Origin: Pseudomonadota bacterium
Lineage (GTDB): Bacteria; Pseudomonadota; Gammaproteobacteria; Steroidobacterales; Steroidobacteraceae
Reading direction: 5' to 3'
DNA length: 64,000 bases
Assembly: GCA_016703895.1 (NCBI GenBank)
Contig: JADJBE010000001.1
Coordinates: 559,501 to 623,500, forward strand
Part shown: piece by piece, positions 25,709-33,525 of the stretch
Numbering within the stretch: position 1 is the first letter of the stretch
Layout of the letters: each line of letters begins with the position of its first letter
Position numbers and translations under genes: made by a program
The notes under the pieces: generated by a model
What the model saw: the letters and a program-made list of their open reading frames with translations, nothing else
Databases searched by the model: none
Told to the model about the DNA's origin: nothing

Positions 25709-28234
25709 GTGGCTGACAACTTAGTCATCGTGGAATCGCCCGCCAAGGCGAAAACCATCAAGAAATATCTGGGTAAGGACTTTGAGGTGCTGGCCTCATA
25801 TGGTCACGTGCGCGATTTGATCGCCAAAGAAGGCGCGGTCGACCCGGACGCCCACTTTGCCATGAAGTACCGGCTGATCGAGCGCAACGAGAAGCACGTC
25901 GAGGCGATTGCGCGCGCGCTGAAAAAGAGCAAAGCGCTCTACCTGGCGACCGACCCGGACCGCGAGGGCGAAGCGATCTCCTGGCATCTGCACGAGTTAC
26001 TCAAGGAACGCGGCGCGCTCGAGGGCAAGACCGTCCAGCGGGTGGTGTTCTACGAAATCACCAAAGGTGAAGTACAGCGCGCCATCGCCGAGCCGCGCGG
26101 CTTGTCTACCGATCTTGTGGACGCTCAGCAAGCGCGGCGCGCGCTCGACCACCTGGTCGGCTTCAATTTGTCGCCGTTGCTATGGAAGAAGGTTCGACCC
26201 GGCCTCTCCGCTGGCCGCGTGCAGAGCCCTGCGTTGCGCATGATCTGCGAACGCGAGGCCGAAGTGCTCGCGTTCATACCACGGGAATACTGGACGCTCG
26301 ATGCCGAAGGCGAGCACAGTCAGCAGACTTTCCAGCTCAAACTAACCGAGTACGCCGGCGACAAAGTCGAGCAATTCAGCTTCACCGACGCGACCGCGGC
26401 CAACGCGGTGGAAGCTGCCGTTCGCGACGCGGCGAATGGCAAGCTAACAGTCGTCGCGATCGACAAGAAGCAACGTCGACGCAACCCAGCGCCACCTTTC
26501 ACCACCTCGACGCTGCAACAGGAAGCGGCGCGCAAACTCGGCTTCTCGGCGCAGCGAACCATGCGCCTCGCACAACAGCTATACGAAGGCGTGGATTTTG
26601 GCGAGGGCAGCATCGGTCTGATTACCTATATGCGCACCGACTCGGTGAACCTGGCTGCGGATGCGGTGCGCGAAATGCGCGACGTGATTGCGCAGCAGTA
26701 CGGCAAACCCGCCGTGGCGGATGAACCGCGGGTGTACAAGACCAAATCGCGCAACGCACAGGAAGCGCACGAAGCCATCCGCCCGACGTCGGCGGCGATC
26801 ATACCGGCGCGCGTCGAGGGCAAGATCGACAACGATCAGTTCCGCCTCTACGCGTTAGTCTGGAAGCGCGCCGTCGCCTCGCAGATGGCGCATGCGTTGT
26901 TCGACACCGTCGCCGTGGATCTGGCGCCGAGCTCGCAGGTGCAAGGTACCGCTCCTGATCTAACAACCTCTGCTCGCCGCCACATGCTGCGCGCCAACGG
27001 CTCGACAATGGTGATGCCAGGGTTCATGGCGGTGTATCAGGAAGACGTCGACGACTCCAAACCACAGGACGACTCGGACCGGATCCTGCCGGCGATGAAT
27101 GCAGGCGATGCGGTGCGGCTGGTGGACATCAAAGGCACGCAGCATTTCACCGAGCCACCACCGCGCTATTCAGAGGCGTCGCTCGTCAAGGCGCTCGAAG
27201 AGCACGGCATCGGCCGGCCGTCGACCTACGCGACCATCATTTCGACGCTGAAAGACCGCGGCTACGTTGAAATGGATGCGCGTCGCTTCATCCCCACCGA
27301 CATCGGCAAGATCGTCAACGGCTTCTTGTCCAAACACTTCACCAAGTACGTCGAGTACGGCTTTACCGCCGCGCTGGAAGACGAGCTGGACGCGGTGTCG
27401 CGCGGCGAGGAGAACTGGACCCAGCCGCTGCAGCGGTTTTGGAAGCCGTTCATCGAGCTGGTAGAGCACACCGAGAAGAATGTCTCGCGCGACGAAGTGG
27501 CGATGGCGCGAGAACTCGGCAAAGACCCGGCGAGCGGCAAGCCCGTCAGCGTGCGCATGGGGCGGTTCGGCCCGTTTGTCCAGATCGGCACGCGCGATGA
27601 TGCCGACAAACCGAAGTTCGCCGGCCTCCGTCCCGGCCAGAAGATGGACAAGATCACCTACGCCGAGGCGATGGAGCTGTTCAAGTTGCCGCGCAGTCTC
27701 GGCGAGACGCCTGAGGGCGAGACCGTGCAGGCGAGCGTCGGACGGTTTGGGCCGTACATCAAGTACGGTGCCAAGTATGTCTCGCTGAAAGACGACGATC
27801 CGTACACGGTCGAGTTGCCGCGCGCACTCGAAGTTATCCGCGCCAAACAAGAAGCCGACGCAAATCGACTCATCCAGGATTTTGGTGTCGATGAGATTCA
27901 GGTGCTAAACGGACGCTACGGGCCGTACATCACCGACAAGGCGCGCAATGCCAAGATCCCAAAGGATCGCGATCCGAAGACGCTGACCTTGGATGAATGT
28001 CGTGAGCTGTTGGCAGCGGCTCCGCCGCGTGGTTCGCGTTTCAAGGGCAAGAAGAAAGCCGCTGGCAAGACCAAGCCTGAACCGGCGACCGCAGACACAG
28101 CAGCGTCAGCCAAAGACAATCCGCCGGCGGCAAAAAAATCGGCGCGGGCCAAACCCGCGGCGAAGAAGCGGGTGACGGCCAAGAAAAAATCCCCGGCGAA
28201 GAAGAAAAAGGCGAAGAGCGCGAGTGCCGACTGA
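25709..28234 (+). CDS. topA: DNA topoisomerase I
   Basis: 841 residues, type IA topoisomerase relaxing negative supercoils. TOPRIM domain at the N-terminus (LVIVESPAKAKTIKKYLG, ATDPDREGEAISWHL), core with LDHLVGFNLSPLLWKKVRPG and the active-site Tyr in GLITYMRTDSVNLA, and HGIGRPSTYATIISTLKDRG. The C-terminus differs from E. coli: no Cys4 zinc fingers but topo_C repeats (VRMGRFGPFVQIG, ASVGRFGPYIKYG, LNGRYGPYITD) and a Lys/Ala-rich tail of about 60 residues (AAKKRVTAKKKSPAKKKKAK) that probably binds DNA. Start is GTG 25709. Confidence 0.97.
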   Translation: MADNLVIVESPAKAKTIKKYLGKDFEVLASYGHVRDLIAKEGAVDPDAHFAMKYRLIERNEKHVEAIARALKKSKALYLATDPDREGEAISWHLHELLKERGALEGKTVQRVVFYEITKGEVQRAIAEPRGLSTDLVDAQQARRALDHLVGFNLSPLLWKKVRPGLSAGRVQSPALRMICEREAEVLAFIPREYWTLDAEGEHSQQTFQLKLTEYAGDKVEQFSFTDATAANAVEAAVRDAANGKLTVVAIDKKQRRRNPAPPFTTSTLQQEAARKLGFSAQRTMRLAQQLYEGVDFGEGSIGLITYMRTDSVNLAADAVREMRDVIAQQYGKPAVADEPRVYKTKSRNAQEAHEAIRPTSAAIIPARVEGKIDNDQFRLYALVWKRAVASQMAHALFDTVAVDLAPSSQVQGTAPDLTTSARRHMLRANGSTMVMPGFMAVYQEDVDDSKPQDDSDRILPAMNAGDAVRLVDIKGTQHFTEPPPRYSEASLVKALEEHGIGRPSTYATIISTLKDRGYVEMDARRFIPTDIGKIVNGFLSKHFTKYVEYGFTAALEDELDAVSRGEENWTQPLQRFWKPFIELVEHTEKNVSRDEVAMARELGKDPASGKPVSVRMGRFGPFVQIGTRDDADKPKFAGLRPGQKMDKITYAEAMELFKLPRSLGETPEGETVQASVGRFGPYIKYGAKYVSLKDDDPYTVELPRALEVIRAKQEADANRLIQDFGVDEIQVLNGRYGPYITDKARNAKIPKDRDPKTLTLDECRELLAAAPPRGSRFKGKKKAAGKTKPEPATADTAASAKDNPPAAKKSARAKPAAKKRVTAKKKSPAKKKKAKSASAD

Positions 28235-28269
28235 CGCCTGATTTAGAACCGAACGCGACTCGCCGCCCC

Positions 28270-28767
28270 TTACTCGGTAGCGGTGGCGGAGTCTGGCGCG
28301 GTTTGGAGTGCTGGCGCGACGCCCATTTCGCGCAACAACATCGCGTGGTCGTAGTACTCACGCCATTCCTGCACCTTGCCGTTTTCGATCCGCAACACAC
28401 CGACGACCGGGACGCGGCCATGGTGGCCCTGATAAACGAAATCATCGACACGCTCGGCGTACACGAGCCCGTTGATGACACCCAGGTTGACGATCTCGAG
28501 TGTGATGCGCGAAATACCGGCGCCGAGTTTGGCGATGCGCGCGCGCAGCATGTCCTGACCCACGATCGGCTCCAGCATCATGCTGTGCAGGACACCGTCC
28601 GCAGCGAATAAGTCGATCACCTGGTCCCAATCGCGATCGTGCCAGGCATCGAACATGGTCGTCGCAACTGCCAGCTTCTCAGCATCTGTATCAGCGCGAG
28701 CTTGGCGGCCCACACACAACAGTGCCAAACAGGCCAGCAGCGCGTATCCAAATGGACGTGTGAACAT
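28270..28767 (-). CDS. Exported limonene-epoxide-hydrolase-like (NTF2/SnoaL fold) protein
   Basis: 165 residues. Signal peptide (GYALLACLALLCVGRQARA), then an NTF2-like fold: AWHDRDWDQVIDLFAADGVL, RITLEIVNLGVINGLVYAER, VDDFVYQGHHGRVPVVGVLR and KVQEWREYYDHA. The Arg-x-x-Asp of ERVDDF and the Asp of REYYD match the catalytic Arg-Asp and Asp of limonene-1,2-epoxide hydrolases, so an epoxide hydrolase activity is possible, though export is unusual. ATG 28767 has AAGGA upstream; the longer open frame beyond it has no homology. Divergent from the protease gene. Confidence 0.8.
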   Translation of the reverse strand: MFTRPFGYALLACLALLCVGRQARADTDAEKLAVATTMFDAWHDRDWDQVIDLFAADGVLHSMMLEPIVGQDMLRARIAKLGAGISRITLEIVNLGVINGLVYAERVDDFVYQGHHGRVPVVGVLRIENGKVQEWREYYDHAMLLREMGVAPALQTAPDSATATE

Positions 28768-29075
28768 GCCTAAATCCTTGGTCGTTATCTGTAGCAAGCA
28801 TACCGAGCACCAACCGTGTGCGGTAATCGCGCGGGTCCGAAGCGCAGTTGCGCACAGCTGGCGAACCAAACTTATGTTCAATCGCGCGCAATTAGGGGAA
28901 TCCAGCACGATTGAATAATCCGTCTGCTGGGAGTAGCGTCGGCCCGGGTCCTGGGGATACGGCGTGAGCCTTGCGGCTTGCGTTGCGTGCGCGGTCAACA
29001 AACAGAACCACCGCGGCGCAGGCGCTGAGCGTCATGTATTTCCCTGGAATAACAGGTTCGTTAGGGGATAAACAC
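28768..29075. promoter_or_regulatory. Divergent intergenic region with a spaced inverted repeat
   Basis: 308 bases between the exported hydrolase-like gene and the protease gene. It contains an 8-bp inverted repeat TTCAATCG (28877-28884) and CGATTGAA (28908-28915), 23 bases apart, in the middle of the gap. This could form a hairpin or be a looped operator. The ribosome site of the protease (AGGGGATA) is at its right end. No gene is supported in it. Confidence 0.45.
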
Positions 29076-32000
29076 ATGACTAGACGGAGCGAAAAACGTG
29101 GCGTGCCGCTCGGCTGGGTGCTCGCAAGCGCCTTGGCCACGGCCAGCACACTTGCTGCGGCAGGCGCGGACAGACTCACCATGCCGAACAGTGAGCGATT
29201 CAGTCAACTCGCACTGCCGGAAGCGATCCTGGATACCAATCCAAGCGCAACGACACTGCACCCATCGCTACGCGATGCCACTGGTAGGCAGACTGTGCTC
29301 GTGCGGCTAACAACTGCGCCGGTTGCGGCGGGTGGCAGCTCACGCGGCCAGATCGAGGCCGAGCAAGCGGCGTTCATCAACCGCGCGATGGGCCTGGCGC
29401 CAAGCGCGTCCGTAGTCGCTTCAGTGCAGCTAGCGCTGAATGCGGTGGTCCTGGAAGTCGACGGTAGCGATCTGGCTGCCCTGGCTAACGACACCATGGT
29501 GACACGCGTCGTCGCTGTGGGCGACTACCGACTCGATCTGTCCGAAACAGTGCCATACATCGGTGCCCAGACCGCCCAGTTCGCCGGCGCGAATGGTCAT
29601 GGGGTGCGCGTGGCCGTCATCGACAGCGGTATCGACTATACCCACCGCGATCTGGGCGGGCCCGGCACGCAGGCGGCCTACGAGGCAGCCTGGGCGCCAA
29701 TCCCCACTGATCCGGCGGCCAATCCCATCCCGACCGTGGCTCCTGGCACCGGCTACCTCGCGATCGACGATCCGGGGACAACGGCCGACGATGGTCTGTT
29801 CCCGAGCGCCAAGGTGGTAGGCGGCTATGACTTCGTCGGTGAAGAGTGGCCTAACAATCCGGCGCTGGCGCCAGATCCGGATCCGATTCCGGCACCCGAC
29901 GCCAGCACCTTTGGCGGCCACGGCACGCACGTGGCGGACATCATCGGCGGGCGTCTCGGCGTCGCACCGGGCGTGCAGTTGTACGCACTGAAGTCCTGTT
30001 CGTCACCGACGTCCTCGTGTAGCGGTGTCGCGTTGCTGCAAGGTATCGAGTTCTCGCTCGATCCCAACGGTGACGGCGATCTCTCCGACCACGTCGACAT
30101 CATGAACATGTCGTTAGGTGCGACCTACGGTCAGGCATTCGACGACGACCTGTCAGCGGCGGTCGACAATGCGACCCAAGCGGGCGTCCTAACCGTTGCG
30201 TCGGCCGGTAACAGCGCCGACAAGCAGTTCATCACGGGTACCCCGGGCGCCACGGCGACGGCCCTGTCGGTGGCGCAGACCTCGGTGCCATCCGGCAACA
30301 TCACGTTGATGAGAATCCTGTCACCCGTTGCCCGCGATGCGGGTGCGGTGTTTCAGGCGTGGGCGGTACCGCTCACGAGCACCATCGAAGGCCCGGTGTT
30401 CTATCCGGCCACGGCTGCCAAGCGGCTGGCGTGCCCTAATGCAGCGGGTGCGAGTCCCTTCGCACCGGGTGAACTTGCAGGACAGATCGTGCTGATCGAT
30501 CGCGGCGCCTGCTCTGGCAGTCTCAAGATGGCAATCGTGTCCGACGCGGGCGCGGCACTCGGTATCATCGGCCTGGTCGATGGCAGTGCGCCGTTCTCGT
30601 TCTCCTACGGTGGCGGCGTCATCAACATACCGGCCTTCATGATCAATCTGGCGGATGCCAACGCGATCCGCGCGGGCGGTGTGGTGCGCTTCTCACCAGA
30701 GAACGTGCTGTCACTGGCGGGTACAGTCGTCTCGTCCTCGTCACGTGGACCGACGATGAATGCCAACCTCGGTAAGCCGGAGATCGGCGCGCCCGGTGCG
30801 TCAATCTCGGCATCCTCGGGTTCGTTCACTGGCACGTCCGCCTTCGGTGGCACGTCGGGTGCGGCGCCAATGGTCGCCGGTGCGGCCGCCATCATCCGCG
30901 GTGCAAGGCCCAACCTGGCACCGCTCGAGATCAAGCAACTCCTCGTGAATACGGCGGATCCGAACGTCGCGCAGCCGTCGGTTGCCGGTTCGGTATTCCC
31001 GGACCAGGTGGCGCCAATCTCGCGTATCGGCGGCGGCGAAGTCCGTGTCGATCGCGCGCTGTTCTCGCCAACCTTCGTGACGGACGTGACGGGCGATCTG
31101 GGCTCATCGGCCGCCGGCGTATCTAGCGGTGGCTATATCGACGTGAGTCTGCCGGTGCAGGCGGTGGTGCGGACGTTACGCATCAAAAACATCTCGCACT
31201 ACGCGGAAACCTATCGGGTGCTGCCGAACTTCCGCTATCAAGACGACGCCGATACACGCGCCGTTTCGGTGTTTGCGATACCGTCGGTGGTACGCGTTGC
31301 GCCGGGCCGTTCGGCAACTGTCAGGCTGCTGACCTTCATCGACGGCAAGAAGCTGCGTAACAACCTGATGAATGCGGGTTCACTCGGCAATGCGATCGGA
31401 CCGTTGACTGCCAACGAGTACGACGGCTACGTCACGTTCCAAGCCCAGACTCACGCGATCAACATGCCGGCGCATATGCTGCCGCGCAAGGCGGCACGCG
31501 TGGTGGCCCTGAACGGGTCGGCAGCTGGGCAGAAAACGCTGTTTAACCTCGGCGTCGGCACGGCACAGTTGCAGACGTTCTCGTTGTTAGGATTGAGTCC
31601 GAATGCGCCGCAAGGCGGCCGTGGTGAGCAGATGCCGAATCCGGATCTGCGTGCTGTGGGTGTCAATTCGGTGCTCGATCCGGGCATCTGCGGCGCACCA
31701 GGCAGCAACTTCATCTGGGAGTTCGCGTTCAACACCTGGGAGCGAGTCTCGACACCGGTCGGGCAGTTCCTCGAGGTCGATCTCGATACCAACGGCGACG
31801 GTGTATTCGACTACATCATCCTCAACCGGGACCTGTCTGGTCTGACAACGCTGTCTGACGGCAGGCAGGTGTCGGCGGTGTTGCGACTCTCACCAACCGG
31901 TGCGATCGCGGCCACCAGCATCCGCTTCTTCGCGGAGAACGCCACCAACACGGGCAACACGGTCCTGCGCGCTTGCGGCAACGACCTGGGCTTGGGGCTG

Positions 32001-32342
32001 GCTGATGCGGGGACTCGGCTGGTAACTGCTGAGTTCTACGCCTCCAGTTGGTACTTTGGCGGCGACGCGGACTTCCTGGGTCCGTACGTGATCACGCCGG
32101 GCGGTGAGCAGAACGTCACCACATTGGCGGCTGACACGATCGACTTCTTCAGCTCGACCACGGCGACGGTGCAGGAATTCTCACCGATCCCAGGTACGAG
32201 CGAAGAACTCGGCGTGATGCTGATCACCAATTCCGACTTCGGCGCAGAGAACCGCGGCGGTGCCACCCAGGCAACCGAGACGGTATTGATCCCGAAGAGC
32301 GGCACGGCGATCGGTTCGGAGTTCCAGATTCCGGGCCTGTAA
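29076..32342 (+). CDS. Large exported subtilisin-like (S8) serine protease with PA domain
   Basis: 1088 residues. Signal peptide (1-30), an I9-type propeptide (about 65-150), then a peptidase S8 domain with the triad Asp183 (VAVIDSGIDYTHRD), His282 (GGHGTHVADIIGG) and Ser594 (FGGTSGAAPMVAG). A PA domain (about 430-545, GELAGQIVLIDRGACSGSLK, INIPAFMINLADANAIRAG) is inserted before the Ser, as in subtilases of the C5a-peptidase type. The last 400 residues are beta-rich, with an FN3-like portion. Secreted digestive protease, by inference. The frame is open upstream to 28971, but ATG 29076 with AGGGGATA begins the signal peptide. A strong terminator follows. Confidence 0.94.
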   Translation: MTRRSEKRGVPLGWVLASALATASTLAAAGADRLTMPNSERFSQLALPEAILDTNPSATTLHPSLRDATGRQTVLVRLTTAPVAAGGSSRGQIEAEQAAFINRAMGLAPSASVVASVQLALNAVVLEVDGSDLAALANDTMVTRVVAVGDYRLDLSETVPYIGAQTAQFAGANGHGVRVAVIDSGIDYTHRDLGGPGTQAAYEAAWAPIPTDPAANPIPTVAPGTGYLAIDDPGTTADDGLFPSAKVVGGYDFVGEEWPNNPALAPDPDPIPAPDASTFGGHGTHVADIIGGRLGVAPGVQLYALKSCSSPTSSCSGVALLQGIEFSLDPNGDGDLSDHVDIMNMSLGATYGQAFDDDLSAAVDNATQAGVLTVASAGNSADKQFITGTPGATATALSVAQTSVPSGNITLMRILSPVARDAGAVFQAWAVPLTSTIEGPVFYPATAAKRLACPNAAGASPFAPGELAGQIVLIDRGACSGSLKMAIVSDAGAALGIIGLVDGSAPFSFSYGGGVINIPAFMINLADANAIRAGGVVRFSPENVLSLAGTVVSSSSRGPTMNANLGKPEIGAPGASISASSGSFTGTSAFGGTSGAAPMVAGAAAIIRGARPNLAPLEIKQLLVNTADPNVAQPSVAGSVFPDQVAPISRIGGGEVRVDRALFSPTFVTDVTGDLGSSAAGVSSGGYIDVSLPVQAVVRTLRIKNISHYAETYRVLPNFRYQDDADTRAVSVFAIPSVVRVAPGRSATVRLLTFIDGKKLRNNLMNAGSLGNAIGPLTANEYDGYVTFQAQTHAINMPAHMLPRKAARVVALNGSAAGQKTLFNLGVGTAQLQTFSLLGLSPNAPQGGRGEQMPNPDLRAVGVNSVLDPGICGAPGSNFIWEFAFNTWERVSTPVGQFLEVDLDTNGDGVFDYIILNRDLSGLTTLSDGRQVSAVLRLSPTGAIAATSIRFFAENATNTGNTVLRACGNDLGLGLADAGTRLVTAEFYASSWYFGGDADFLGPYVITPGGEQNVTTLAADTIDFFSSTTATVQEFSPIPGTSEELGVMLITNSDFGAENRGGATQATETVLIPKSGTAIGSEFQIPGL

Positions 32343-32362
32343 CCAGCTGAGCGACACTAACG

Positions 32363-32395
32363 ACCCCCGCGAGCAATCGCGGGGGTCTTTTTTTG
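32363..32395 (+). terminator. Rho-independent terminator after the S8 protease gene
   Basis: A 10-bp perfect GC stem GACCCCCGCG / CGCGGGGGTC with a 6-base loop, followed by seven T residues. It ends the protease transcript and lies just before the 3' end of the opposing exopolysaccharide operon. Confidence 0.93.
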
Positions 32396-32408
32396 GGTCG
32401 TAACGTTT

Positions 32409-33461
32409 TTAGCCGTAACGACTGAGCCAGGCCAGCGCGCGCCCGATCCACGCGCCGACCGGCGTGTCTTCCCAGTCATAGTGGAACCGCACGCGCACCG
32501 GCAGCCCATGTATGTGCATCTCGGGCGGCCACTCACTGGTACCCACCAAATTCAGCAGCACGGTCATCGGCCGCATTTCGCCGCGCTCGACCATCTCAAC
32601 CGGTAGCCGCTTGGTGAGCGTACCGGCCTCCGCCACGACTGCAACGCCGCGCGTGCCGTCGGGGAATCGCACCGTCGCCACCGAGCCAACCTCGAGGCGC
32701 GTCGCGAATTTGGGTTCGACGTAGACCTGAATTTGCGGCGTCGTGGCATCGCCCAGCAGCACCAGCGGTGCACCCACCGCGACGAACTCGCCTTGAGTCG
32801 CAAACAAGTCGATCACGCGGCCAGTATGCGCGGCACGTGACGCCAGCTTGTCGCGCTTTTGTTCCAGGGCTGCGACGTCGGCGAGTACACGTCGCTGCTC
32901 GCGACTGGAGTCCGCCGCGCTCGCGAAGCCTGGCCGCATCGCATCGCGTAGCTGCAAAACGGCAGCCTCGGCCTGCTGCGCCGCCGCGGTCACTTCGTTG
33001 ACCTCGGCAGCGGTGGCCGCGCCGGCGCGCCGCAGTTCGCGCAGGGTCGCGAGTCGCCCGCGCTGGTGCGCCAGCGCCTGCTCGAGCAAGGCCAGTTCGG
33101 CCCGTCGGTCACGCGACGTGCGCACGCCTAGTGCGCCGTCGGCGGCGCCTTTTTGCAGCAGCGTCAACTCAGTACGCAGCCGCGCCAGATTCGCCTCGAG
33201 CTCCGGGTCTTGCAACCGCACAACCACGCTGCCCTCGCCCACGTTGCTCTGCAACGCGACGTTCACTTGCTGGACGTAGCCCGATGCCGCCGCGCGTAGC
33301 TCATAGCGCTGCAGGGCGATGCTGCCGTCTGCCGTGATGCTGATCGAGCGCCCGATGAGGCCGGCGACCAGAATGATCAAGGGCGCCGAAACACCCGTCA
33401 GGATCAAGTACCAACGTAGTTTTGGTGTCGCGCGCTTGGCAGGCGCGTAGGGCACTTTCAT
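32409..33461 (-). CDS. HlyD-type periplasmic adaptor of a polysaccharide export operon
   Basis: 350 residues. One N-terminal membrane helix (LRWYLILTGVSAPLIILVAG), a half barrel-sandwich (LRAAASGYVQQVNVALQSNV), a long alpha hairpin (LEANLARLRTELTLLQKGAA through LADVAALEQKRDKLASRA), the second half (HTGRVIDLFATQGEFVAVGA) and a beta-barrel. It resembles membrane-fusion subunits of GT2-based exopolysaccharide systems (Alg44/BgsB-like) but has no PilZ domain. ATG 33461 has AAGGAGG upstream at 11 bases; ATG 33515 is an alternative adding 18 residues. Last gene of the operon, 10 to 64 bases behind the channel gene. Likely bridges the synthase to the TolC-like channel. Confidence 0.87.
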   Translation of the reverse strand: MKVPYAPAKRATPKLRWYLILTGVSAPLIILVAGLIGRSISITADGSIALQRYELRAAASGYVQQVNVALQSNVGEGSVVVRLQDPELEANLARLRTELTLLQKGAADGALGVRTSRDRRAELALLEQALAHQRGRLATLRELRRAGAATAAEVNEVTAAAQQAEAAVLQLRDAMRPGFASAADSSREQRRVLADVAALEQKRDKLASRAAHTGRVIDLFATQGEFVAVGAPLVLLGDATTPQIQVYVEPKFATRLEVGSVATVRFPDGTRGVAVVAEAGTLTKRLPVEMVERGEMRPMTVLLNLVGTSEWPPEMHIHGLPVRVRFHYDWEDTPVGAWIGRALAWLSRYG

Positions 33462-33525
33462 GCCGCCGACTTCCTCCTTGCTGCGTCGCGCGTCGCGATG
33501 GAACTGGATCCTCATGGTTTGAGCG

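Noticed and set aside
28971..29075. Extended N-terminus of the S8 protease
   Set aside because: It would hide the signal peptide; ATG 29076 has its own ribosome site.
32363..32395. The 32.37 kb hairpin as a terminator for the exopolysaccharide operon
   Set aside because: The T-tract is on the plus strand after the protease gene; on the minus strand the hairpin lacks a following T run.
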